Source of the DNA: an uncultured Eubacteriales bacterium
Lineage (GTDB): Bacteria; Bacillota; Clostridia; Oscillospirales; Oscillospiraceae
NCBI GenBank assembly: GCA_900546485.1
Contig: URDK01000008.1
Span: 1-47,154, forward strand
Direction of reading: 5' to 3'
DNA length: 47,154 nucleotides
Part shown: positions 8,191 through 15,166 of the stretch, one piece after another
How positions within the stretch are numbered: the first letter of the stretch is position 1
Layout of the letters: each line of letters starts with the position of its first letter
The notes under the pieces: generated by a model
What the model saw: only the letters and a program-made list of their open reading frames with translations
The model's database searches: none
Told to the model about the DNA's origin: nothing
Made by a program: the position numbers and the translations under genes

Positions 8191-8214
8191 TCGTGTCCAC
8201 CGTTTTTCTGTACC

Positions 8215-8835
8215 TTATATCGAGTTCCACCCCGCGGAGATGGGGTCGTATGGCGGGTCACCGCCGGCGGAGACGGCGCTGCCGGCGCTGCGGCGGGCGT
8301 TTTCGCGCTCGCGGCGCTCACGCTCGAGCTCGGAGCGCAGACGCGTTAGCTCGCTCTCGCGCTTTTCGGCCTCGCTGCGGCGCAGATGCTCGGCGTAGGC
8401 CTCCGTGAGGCTCGCGCCGCGGCGCACCTCGTCCCAGACCTCGGCGGGGATGGCGTTCTTGTCGCGCCGGAGCTTGTCCGCCGCCTCGGGAAAGGTCTTT
8501 ACAAAGCTCTCGCAGTCGCGGCGGCGGCGCTCGGCGGGGTCGGGGTCGAAGCTCTCGCCCGCGCGCAGGGCCTCCAGCTCGCGGCTGGCGTCGCCCAGCT
8601 TGCCGCGGATGCGGTCGTAGTCCATGCCCTTCTGCGCGAGGGCGATGACCTCCTCCCTCCCCACGTTCTTCGTCTCGCCCAGGTGCCGGAGCGTGAAGCT
8701 CTCGGCCTCGGCTGCCTTTTCGGCCCTGGGGTTCATCGCGGGCTCCGCGTCATCAGTGACGCCGCGCATCATCTCCGCAACATCGACCTCCCACTCCCCG
8801 CTCTCGGCGGCGGTCTGAACAGTATTTTCCTCCAT
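8215..8835 (-). CDS. Phage capsid scaffolding protein
   Basis: A 206-residue, very charged protein. An acidic N-terminus is followed by a conserved-looking helix (FTLRHLGETKNVGREEVIAL then KGMDYDRIRGKLG), then a strongly coiled-coil Arg/Glu-rich stretch (about 135-185), and a C-terminal tail ending DPISAGWNSI. Scaffolds of clostridial phages show this same order and end with a short capsid-binding tail. Placement between portal and major capsid gene is the standard one. ATG 8835 has AGGGAGGAG upstream. It would guide procapsid assembly and then leave or be degraded. Confidence 0.75.
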   Translation of the reverse strand: MEENTVQTAAESGEWEVDVAEMMRGVTDDAEPAMNPRAEKAAEAESFTLRHLGETKNVGREEVIALAQKGMDYDRIRGKLGDASRELEALRAGESFDPDPAERRRRDCESFVKTFPEAADKLRRDKNAIPAEVWDEVRRGASLTEAYAEHLRRSEAEKRESELTRLRSELERERRERENARRSAGSAVSAGGDPPYDPISAGWNSI

Positions 8836-8849
8836 AAGCTCTCCTCCCT

Positions 8850-10448
8850 TTAGATGCTCTCGCCCTTGGCCGCACCCTCGGCGGCGCGGCGGGCGGTGAT
8901 GGCGTTGATGAGGCCCTGGCGGTCGGTGATGTAGCCGTCGGGCACGCGCTCGAGGTATTCGAGCACGTCTATGTGGCCCTGCGCGAGCAGGTTGTCCATG
9001 GTCTGCGTCGTGGCGATCTCGCTCCAGTAGGCGGCGGCGCCGACGTCGAGCTTGAGCCTCAGCGGCAGGTCGCGCAGGCTCGAGAAGTCAAAGAGCACGG
9101 ATATTTTGCCGTTCTCTCCCCTCGGCAGAGCCTCGCCCACGAAGTCGAGCAGCTCCTCGGAGACCTCGGCCACGGGGTCTATCTCGGCGGGCCGCAGGCC
9201 GTAATAGCCGCTCATGAAGTCCATGTAGATGCTGCCCAGGTCCTCAATGCTCTGATAGAGGTTCTGGCGCGTGATCTCATTGGGCGTGGCGGCGGCGCGC
9301 TGAAGGGCGATGATGGCGGAGGTGTTGTCCGGCTTCGCCTCGCCGAGGGCGACGCTCGTCGCGCCTAGGTTGGTCTGCGTGAGGCTCTGCGTGAGCTCGA
9401 TGAACTGCGCTATCTGCGGCGAGATCTGCGCGGGTCCGAGCACGCGGGCCACATTGTCCACTCCCCCGCCATTGACGCCGATGGCCCGGCCTATGCCGTT
9501 GTCCCAGCGCGGGATGCGGGTCTTGTCGTAGACTATCTTGGGGTAGGCCGTGGCCATGAGGGATATCATGCTCATGGCAAAGAGCTTGTTTATGTAGATC
9601 TGGTTCGGGATGAGGCCGGTTATCATGGCCTGGCCGTGATAGCTGTCCTGAACGTAGTCCCAGCAGAGCCAGGTCACGGGATAGAGCCTGAGCCCGAGGT
9701 CCCAGGGCTTGCGCAGCATGACGCCGCGGGCGCACTCGCAGCCCCAGACGGTGCCGGTCTTGTCGTCCTTCCAGAGCCGGAGGATGACGGTGGTCTTTTC
9801 GCCCGTGTCCTTGTAGGCGTCCATGAGCTGCTCGTCGGTGTCCTCCTTGATGGACTGCCACTCGGCACAGCCGAAGCGGCGGGCCCTCTCACGGAGCGCC
9901 TCGGTCATCTCGCGGCGCTTGATGAGGATGTAGGGCTGGCTCTGTACGTGCCTGTCGGCGGGGTTGCCGAAGCCGATGCGGGTGTTCTGGACTATCTCGG
10001 TGACTATGGCCCCGTGCCGTCCGTCGCCTGAGTCGGCATCCGGGTCCCACCAGGTGTAGGTCGCGCCGTCGCCGTCCACGGCGGCGTTGCGCATGTACTC
10101 CTTGAGCAGCCAGCTGAGCTTGTTGCGCTCAAAGAGCGCCTCGAACTCGGCGTTGATGACGTCGGCGGCGCGCTTCAGGCCCCGGTCGCCCGCGCCGGAG
10201 GGCAGGGGCGAGCACTTGAGCTTGAGCTTGTCGCTGGTGATGGAGGCCACGGTGAAGAGCGTCACGCGCTTGAGAAAGTTGAACTGCGGCGTGGGCAGAC
10301 CGTTGGATTCCACGCCCTCCCACTGCTTGCCGATGAAGAAGTTCTCGTTCACGCGGACGGTGTCGTCGAGCTGGATGCTGTCGTTGTAGGCGAGCATTTT
10401 CTCATACTCGCGCCAGACCGAATCTGCGGTAAGTTCCTTAGGCTTCAT
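8850..10448 (-). CDS. Phage portal protein
   Basis: A 532-residue protein that would form the dodecameric DNA gate at the capsid vertex and the docking point for terminase. The start region (VWREYEKMLAYNDSIQLDDT then NFFIGKQWEG) and the long helical middle (INKLFAMSMISLMATAYPKI) resemble the portals of short-tailed phages of Gram-positive hosts. The QTNLGATSVALGEAKPDNTS segment is typical of this group. I move the start to ATG 10448 because GGAGG is seven bases before it, while GTG two codons upstream touches that site. The gene follows the small membrane-protein stop by two bases. Confidence 0.85.
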   Translation of the reverse strand: MKPKELTADSVWREYEKMLAYNDSIQLDDTVRVNENFFIGKQWEGVESNGLPTPQFNFLKRVTLFTVASITSDKLKLKCSPLPSGAGDRGLKRAADVINAEFEALFERNKLSWLLKEYMRNAAVDGDGATYTWWDPDADSGDGRHGAIVTEIVQNTRIGFGNPADRHVQSQPYILIKRREMTEALRERARRFGCAEWQSIKEDTDEQLMDAYKDTGEKTTVILRLWKDDKTGTVWGCECARGVMLRKPWDLGLRLYPVTWLCWDYVQDSYHGQAMITGLIPNQIYINKLFAMSMISLMATAYPKIVYDKTRIPRWDNGIGRAIGVNGGGVDNVARVLGPAQISPQIAQFIELTQSLTQTNLGATSVALGEAKPDNTSAIIALQRAAATPNEITRQNLYQSIEDLGSIYMDFMSGYYGLRPAEIDPVAEVSEELLDFVGEALPRGENGKISVLFDFSSLRDLPLRLKLDVGAAAYWSEIATTQTMDNLLAQGHIDVLEYLERVPDGYITDRQGLINAITARRAAEGAAKGESI

Positions 10449-10450
10449 GC

Positions 10451-10702
10451 TCACACCTCCTCACCGGGCCTGCGGCGCATGTCGGCCTCGCCGTAGGCAA
10501 GTATGCCGGAGAGCGCCTCCTCAAAGCGGCGCTGCTCGCGCGCGGCCCTCTCGCACAGGGCGTCGAGCTCGGGCTCGGTGAGCTCTGTCCAGTTTGCGCT
10601 CTCCCGGGCGTCCAGCGCCCTGAGGCAGCGCGCGAGGGCGAGCGCCGCCGTCACGCTCGCCGCAGCGCAGATGAGCGCGGCGATAAGCAGAATAATCTCC
10701 AT
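10451..10702 (-). CDS. Small membrane-anchored phage protein of unknown function
   Basis: An 83-residue protein with one N-terminal hydrophobic helix (about 3-26) followed by a charged helical domain (LTEPELDALCERAAREQRRF). I do not recognise a family. It lies between large terminase and portal in the same operon, with AGGAGG seven bases before ATG 10702, and is therefore likely expressed with the head genes. A spanin, an assembly factor or a membrane-tethering role cannot be told apart. Confidence 0.6.
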   Translation of the reverse strand: MEIILLIAALICAAASVTAALALARCLRALDARESANWTELTEPELDALCERAAREQRRFEEALSGILAYGEADMRRRPGEEV

Positions 10703-10720
10703 TTTCCGTCCTCCTGTAAA

Positions 10721-12103
10721 TTAAAATTGCAGATATCCACGGTTCGGGCTGCCGCCGGTCATGAACTCGTCATAGTCCTCCAGCGGCTCGCCGTCGTCCT
10801 CGCGCGAGGGCGCCGGAGGGGCGTTTTCTGCGGCGAGGGTGCGGCTTATGCAGTAATAGCGCACGGCGTCCACGCGGTGGGTGACGTCGTGGGGCTCGCG
10901 GGCGCAGTCGTTGGGGTTGGTCTCGTCGGCCTGGATGTCCCGCATGTCCTCTATGGTGTTCCGGCAGCTCTTGAAAAACATGAGCATCGGCCGCTCCTCC
11001 CCGCGGTGGGACAGCGCCTCCTTGATGAGCAGGTGGCCCTGCACGCGGTTGTTGTCGGCCTTCACGATGGGCACGCCGCTCTCCATGAAGATCTCGGCCA
11101 TGGTGCGGCCCGTGTCCTTCTGCCGGTTCCACATGTCCGGCGGCGCGAAGGTGACCTCGATGCGCTCCCCGGGCAGGGTGTGGGTGAGCATCGCCTCCGC
11201 GGCCTCGCGGACGATGAGCCCGGGTGCGGAGAACTCGCGGTACATCCAGCTGCGCCCCTCCCCGTCAACGGCGAACCAGGCGCAGGCAAACATGTCGAGA
11301 CCGTAGTCAAAGGCTCTGTATCTCTTCCAACCGTCCGGCAGCTTGAACGGCTCGACAATGTTCGCCCCGCCCGCGAGCTCGGGGAAGTAGCTGCCCCCGA
11401 GCGCCTCCCAGTCCCCGTAGCGGTAGGCGCGGCGCAGGTCCTCGGGCATGGAGGAGAGCATCCTCACGTACGCGGGCGAGGAGCGCAGCAGCGCGGTGTT
11501 GTCCTCGACGGTGGCGGGGATGAACACGTAGTCCTCCGGGTCCTCGCTGGCCTCGGGGTTGTCCGGGTCACTGATGAAGTCGCGGTCGATGAAAAGCCGC
11601 TTCACCCACCGGTGTCCGACGCCGCCGGGGTTGCAGGTGATGTACATCCTCTTGGGGAAGTCGTTCACGCCGCGGAGCAGACCGCCGAGGAACTGAAAGG
11701 CGCGCCAGGTGAACTGCGTGGCCTCGTCGAGGAATATCCAGTCGTACTCCTGCCCGTTGTACTCCAGCTCCGAGTTCTCGCCCGCCCAGTGCCCAAAGTG
11801 GATGAGGCTGCCGTTGGCAAAGCTGATGGAGTGGAGCGAGCCGTTGTAGCTGCAAAGCTCGGGGTTTACCATTTTGAGCATCGGCTCTATGTGATTCGAC
11901 TGGAGCTCGGGGTAGGTGCGCCGGAGGATGAGGATGCGTATCCCGGCGTAGTTGTAGGCGCCGAGGAGGGCCTTGGTGCGTACGGCCCAGGTCTTGCCTC
12001 CGCCCTTCGCGCCACCGTATGCGGTGTAGAGCTTGCGGGAGGCGAAGAAGAGCTTCTGCTTGGGGTTGGCCTCGCCGGGGTCCCAGACATATTCTCCCGT
12101 CAT
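10721..12103 (-). CDS. Phage terminase large subunit
   Basis: A 460-residue packaging motor. The ATPase domain shows Walker A at about 30-38 (GGAKGGGKTW), Walker B with the catalytic acid at 122-127 (WIFLDEATQF follows), and the coupling motif TCNPGG at 156-161. The nuclease domain starts near 264 with an aspartate-bearing strand (AFDYGLDMFACAW, D266), and a further acid lies in the DNNRVQGH region. It cuts concatemeric DNA and drives it through the portal. ATG 12103 overlaps the stop of the small terminase gene by four bases (ATGA), so the pair is translationally coupled. Confidence 0.93.
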   Translation of the reverse strand: MTGEYVWDPGEANPKQKLFFASRKLYTAYGGAKGGGKTWAVRTKALLGAYNYAGIRILILRRTYPELQSNHIEPMLKMVNPELCSYNGSLHSISFANGSLIHFGHWAGENSELEYNGQEYDWIFLDEATQFTWRAFQFLGGLLRGVNDFPKRMYITCNPGGVGHRWVKRLFIDRDFISDPDNPEASEDPEDYVFIPATVEDNTALLRSSPAYVRMLSSMPEDLRRAYRYGDWEALGGSYFPELAGGANIVEPFKLPDGWKRYRAFDYGLDMFACAWFAVDGEGRSWMYREFSAPGLIVREAAEAMLTHTLPGERIEVTFAPPDMWNRQKDTGRTMAEIFMESGVPIVKADNNRVQGHLLIKEALSHRGEERPMLMFFKSCRNTIEDMRDIQADETNPNDCAREPHDVTHRVDAVRYYCISRTLAAENAPPAPSREDDGEPLEDYDEFMTGGSPNRGYLQF

Positions 12104-12465
12104 TCTGCGGCCCCGTCTCCGACGCCCTCAAGCCTTATGACCAGGCGCTTTTCGGCCCCGGAGCCCGCCTTGTCGGCGTAACCGCCGTTTTTCTCCTGCT
12201 TGAGCGCGTTCATGCAGCCCGTGGCGCGGCCCGACTCGGTCACCATCTGGTTTTCAAGCCAGTCCATGCGCCTGAGCCTCGCGCGCTCCAGCTCGGGCCG
12301 GTAGCGCTCGTCCGCGAGGTACGCGGCGTATTTCTCCTCGGTCATATCCAGCTCCAGCAGCATCCCGGCCTCCGTGGGAAAGCGCCCCTCGGCCTCCCGG
12401 CGTGCGAAGTAGCGCTCTATCCTCTCCCGGAGCCCGGCCGCCGTCTCTTTTCTCGACCTTGCCAA
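12100..12465 (-). CDS. Phage terminase small subunit (DNA-recognition)
   Basis: A 121-residue, mostly helical basic protein (RSRKETAAGLRERIERYFAR, then LELDMTEEKYAAYLADERYRPELERARLRR). Its length, its helical pattern and its four-base overlap with the large terminase gene support a DNA-binding small terminase. The frame is open to an ATG at 12549, but I choose TTG 12465 because GGGAGGTGAG lies seven bases before it and the extra residues (AKRPFAFFES) come from the intergenic hairpin region. It is the first visible gene of the phage transcription unit. Confidence 0.72.
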   Translation of the reverse strand: MARSRKETAAGLRERIERYFARREAEGRFPTEAGMLLELDMTEEKYAAYLADERYRPELERARLRRMDWLENQMVTESGRATGCMNALKQEKNGGYADKAGSGAEKRLVIRLEGVGDGAAE

Positions 12466-12479
12466 GTCCTCACCTCCCG

Positions 12480-12505
12480 ACGATGCGCCAATATAGCGAC
12501 TTTCA
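12480..12505 (-). promoter_or_regulatory. Possible start region for the phage packaging operon
   Basis: Between the ilvA terminator and the small terminase gene the minus strand has a -10-like TATATT (12489-12494 in plus coordinates, read as AATATA). I could not find a convincing -35 at the right distance, so an activator or phage-specific factor may be needed. Confidence 0.25.
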
Positions 12506-12528
12506 AAAAAAGCGAAAGGGCGTTTTGC

Positions 12529-12567
12529 AAAAAAATTTTCCCCGGACACTTCAAGCGTCCGGGGAAA
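12529..12567 (-). terminator. Rho-independent terminator of ilvA
   Basis: An 11-bp perfect stem (12537-12547 with 12557-12567, TTTCCCCGGAC and its complement), a 9-base loop and a run of seven Ts on the minus strand. It ends the ilvA message just before the phage genes on the same strand. Confidence 0.9.
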
Positions 12568-12590
12568 GCGTGTTCAGATTTAATTTTCGC

Positions 12591-13802
12591 TCATTCGGTG
12601 ACGACGGAATAGCCCTCGTCGGCGAGCCGCTTGAGCAGCGAGGCGCTGTGCTCCTCGCCGCCGACCTCGCAGGCGATGTGCACGAGGATCTCGCTCGGCG
12701 AGAGGCTGGGACAGAGCCTGTCGTGGTTTATCGTCATAATGTTCGCGCCGGTGTCTGCTATAATGTGGAGCAGTCGCATGAGGCTGCCCGGCGAGTCCGG
12801 CAGACGGGTGGCAAACTTTATGCGCCTGTGCCGCGAGACAAGGCCGAGCTCTATGACGCGGTGGATGAAGCTGACGTCGATGTTGCCGCCGGAGAGAAGG
12901 CAGACGGTCTTTTTGTCCGCGGTCTCTATCTTGCCGGAGAGCACGGCGGCGAGTGAGCTTGCGCCGGAGGGCTCGACTATCTGCTTGTTGCGCTCCATGA
13001 GCAGCAGTATGGCGGCGGAGATGTCGTTGTCCGATACGGTGACCATGTCGTCGGCGTACTTCATTATCTCGGCCACGGTCTTTTCACCGGGGCACCTGAC
13101 GGCTATGCCGTCTGCGATGGTGGAGACGCGCTCACTCTCGACGCGCTTGCCCTCGTGGAAGCTGCGCCAGACGGCGTTGGCGCCCTCGGCCTGGACGCCG
13201 ATGACCTTTACGCGGGGGTTCGCCTGCTTGATGCAGGCCGAGACGCCGGCCAGCAGTCCGCCGCCGCCCACAGGCACGACTACCGTGTCCACCGTGGGCA
13301 GGACGCTGAGTATCTCGAGGCCGACGGTGCCCTGACCGGCCATGACCTCGTAGTCGTCAAAGGGGTGCAGGAAGGTCGCGCCCTCATCCCGGCATATCTC
13401 CATGGCCTTTTCGTAGGCGTCGTCATAGCACTCGCCGCAGAGGACAACCTTCGCACCGTAGCCCTCGGTGGCCTGTATCTTGGCTATGGGCGCGGCCTTG
13501 GGCATGACGATGGTCGCGGGTATGCCGTGGCTGTGGGCGGCGAAGGCCACGCCCTGGGCGTGGTTGCCGGCGGAGGAGGCCACGACGGCTCCGCCGAGCT
13601 CCCCGCGCTCGAGCAGCGCGCCTATTTTGTTGGCCGCGCCGCGAATCTTGAAGGAGCCGGTCTTCTGTCTGTTTTCGCACTTCATCCAGACCTCGCCGCC
13701 CGCCATGGCGGAGAAGGTGGAGCTGTAATCGAGTTCGGTCTTGTGTATGATGCCCTCGAGCCGCCTTGCAGCGCGCTCAAAGTCCTTTAAGCTGAGTTCC
13801 AA
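12591..13802 (-). CDS. ilvA: Threonine ammonia-lyase with ACT domain
   Basis: A 403-residue PLP enzyme that deaminates threonine to 2-oxobutanoate, feeding isoleucine or propionate formation. The PLP lysine is K52 in KTGSFKIRGA, SSAGNHAQG (76-84) contacts the cofactor region, and the glycine loop PVGGGG is at 177-182. Residues from about 325 form a single ACT domain (PDSPGSLMRLLHIIADTGAN), as in the short clostridial/TdcB-like form. The start is TTG 13802 behind GGGAGGG; the nearby ATG is out of frame. It has its own promoter and terminator and is flanked on both sides by phage-type genes. Confidence 0.93.
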   Translation of the reverse strand: MELSLKDFERAARRLEGIIHKTELDYSSTFSAMAGGEVWMKCENRQKTGSFKIRGAANKIGALLERGELGGAVVASSAGNHAQGVAFAAHSHGIPATIVMPKAAPIAKIQATEGYGAKVVLCGECYDDAYEKAMEICRDEGATFLHPFDDYEVMAGQGTVGLEILSVLPTVDTVVVPVGGGGLLAGVSACIKQANPRVKVIGVQAEGANAVWRSFHEGKRVESERVSTIADGIAVRCPGEKTVAEIMKYADDMVTVSDNDISAAILLLMERNKQIVEPSGASSLAAVLSGKIETADKKTVCLLSGGNIDVSFIHRVIELGLVSRHRRIKFATRLPDSPGSLMRLLHIIADTGANIMTINHDRLCPSLSPSEILVHIACEVGGEEHSASLLKRLADEGYSVVTE

Positions 13803-13856
13803 ACCATTTCCCTCCCGTAGCCGCGTCCAGCGCGGCAGATTTGGGTATCTGTCCTA

Positions 13857-13885
13857 ATAATATCCTCCCCCGGGCCTCAAGTCAA
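13857..13885 (-). promoter_or_regulatory. Promoter of ilvA
   Basis: On the minus strand TTGACT (13880-13885), a 17-base spacer and TATTAT (13857-13862) give a near-consensus sigma-A promoter. The leader of about 48 bases has a small GCCGCG/CGCGGC hairpin close to the ribosome site but is too short for a T-box. Confidence 0.75.
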
Positions 13886-13921
13886 CAAGTTCGCGGCGCG
13901 CAGAAAATTTCGCCCGCGCCC

Positions 13922-13968
13922 TTGCGAAAAGCTGCAAAGCCGCTATATTTCATGTTCATCATGAAATA
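13922..13968 (+). promoter_or_regulatory. Promoter and palindromic operator of the lone phage-type gene
   Basis: TTGCGA (13922-13927), 16 bases, TATATT (13944-13949). A perfect inverted repeat, TATTTCATG (13946-13954) and CATGAAATA (13960-13968) with a 5-base centre, overlaps the -10 and ends two bases before AGGAGG. It could be a repressor operator or an RNA hairpin that controls translation. Confidence 0.5.
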
Positions 13969-13982
13969 CAGGAGGCACAAGC

Positions 13983-14939
13983 ATGGCCGCATACGACAAG
14001 AACGTGGACTATTCCGACCTCATCGCCGCGGAGGCCGCCAAGGGCGTGAACGCCGACAAGCAGCTTCTCGCGGAGCTTGAGGCGGCGCGCAACGCCAAAA
14101 TCGCGGGCGAAAACCTCGACTACGCCCAGACCAACGTCTACACCCAGGAATTCGGCACCCCGCCGCACTACTATACGGCGGAGGACCACAGCGACTACAT
14201 AAACGAGATCTACGCCGCGGCTGAGCGCCAGGCGCTCTCGGCTCTGGAGGGCGCATACCGCGAGCAGCTGGCCGCCTACGACAGCGAGGCCGCCGCCCTG
14301 CCCGGGCTCCACCGCGAGGCAAAAAACCAGAGCGCCGCATCCGCCGCTGTGACGCAGCAGAGCATGAACGAGCGCTTTACGGCCTCGGGCCTCAACTCGG
14401 GCGCACAGGGCCAGGCGGCTCTCGCGCTGGGCATCGCCTCCCAGGGCGAGCTCGCCGGCCTTGACGCCGAGCGGGCCTCCCGCCTCGCAGACATAGAGGC
14501 CCAGCGCGCCCAGACCAAGCAGCAATACCAGAACGCTGTGGCCCAGGCCATAGCGCAGAACGAAATAGAGCGCGCCAACGCCCTCTATCAGGAGGCCGTG
14601 CGTGTAGACAACAGCTTCGCCGCCATCGACGCCGAGCTCCTCGAGCAGCTGACCGCCTCCACAACCGCGGCCCAGGCCTCCGCCTCGTCCTACACGCCCT
14701 CGGGCACGGGCACGGGCACACAGACCAAGGTCCTCAGCGCTTACGAAAAGGCCTCGGCCCAGCTAAGCGCCGCCAAAACCACGGCCACCAAGCTGGCCAT
14801 CATACAAAACGCCCTGAAATCCGGGGCCATAAGCTCGGCCCAGGCCAGCCTGCTGCGCGCGCAGTACGGCCTGCCCTCGGCCAGCGTCACAACGCCTGTC
14901 TCCGGTGGCGGCGGCAAAGTGACCGCCACCACCAAATAG
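13983..14939 (+). CDS. Phage-type coiled-coil virion protein (putative DNA-ejection protein)
   Basis: A 318-residue, Ala/Glu-rich, nearly all-helical protein with long coiled-coil stretches and a low-complexity Ser/Thr/Gly C-terminus. Features such as YDKNVDYSDLIAAEAAKG at the start and FTASGLNSGAQGQAALAL in the middle are, as I recall, shared with proteins encoded beside capsid genes in clostridial prophages, where an internal-virion or ejection role is suspected. Here it stands alone on the plus strand, cut off from the phage module by ilvA. AGGAGG lies seven bases before ATG 13983. Function is unproven. Confidence 0.55.
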   Translation: MAAYDKNVDYSDLIAAEAAKGVNADKQLLAELEAARNAKIAGENLDYAQTNVYTQEFGTPPHYYTAEDHSDYINEIYAAAERQALSALEGAYREQLAAYDSEAAALPGLHREAKNQSAASAAVTQQSMNERFTASGLNSGAQGQAALALGIASQGELAGLDAERASRLADIEAQRAQTKQQYQNAVAQAIAQNEIERANALYQEAVRVDNSFAAIDAELLEQLTASTTAAQASASSYTPSGTGTGTQTKVLSAYEKASAQLSAAKTTATKLAIIQNALKSGAISSAQASLLRAQYGLPSASVTTPVSGGGGKVTATTK

Positions 14940-14942
14940 GCC

Positions 14943-15010
14943 CGCGCCGCCTGGTCAGTTCAGCCATACTCCTCCGGCGGGACCCCATTGCGGCGCGGCG
15001 CCTTTGTTTC
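14943..15010 (+). terminator. Possible branched terminator after the lone phage-type gene
   Basis: CGCGCCGC (14943-14950) can pair with GCGGCGCG (14990-14997), enclosing about 39 bases with further pairing, followed by GCGCCTTTGTTTC. The large loop makes this less certain than the other terminators in the window. Confidence 0.4.
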
Positions 15011-15109
15011 TGGTCTGACCTGATTCACCAGCCCGTCAATCTGGCCAGACCACAAGACACCGATTTGGCAAAGATACCAATTGTCAAGGCGCTGACAAAG
15101 GGCTAAAAT
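15011..15109 (+). promoter_or_regulatory. Promoter and operator candidates for the CoA-transferase gene
   Basis: TTGTCA (15081-15086), 17 bases, TAAAAT (15104-15109). A perfect inverted repeat TTGTCA/TGACAA (15081-15098, 6-base centre) covers the -35. Farther upstream, TGGTCTGACC (15011-15020) and GGCCAGACCA (15043-15052) form a second inverted repeat with one mismatch. Together they suggest regulated expression of this single gene. Confidence 0.5.
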
Positions 15110-15166
15110 TAGTATAGATATCCTATTTAGTTTATGCGGAATTAAGCCGCAGGAGGAGAATAAAAA

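Noticed and set aside
10727..12181. 484-codon plus-strand frame opposite the large terminase gene
   Set aside because: The minus strand has complete terminase motifs; the opposite frame is a compositional shadow.
13803..13880. T-box or other riboswitch in front of ilvA
   Set aside because: The leader between the predicted start and TTG 13802 is only about 50 bases, too short for a T-box, and no antiterminator pattern is present.
1..14939. Calling exact prophage ends or attachment sites
   Set aside because: The left end is outside the window, there is no integrase or tRNA target, and no direct repeat flanking the module was found by eye.
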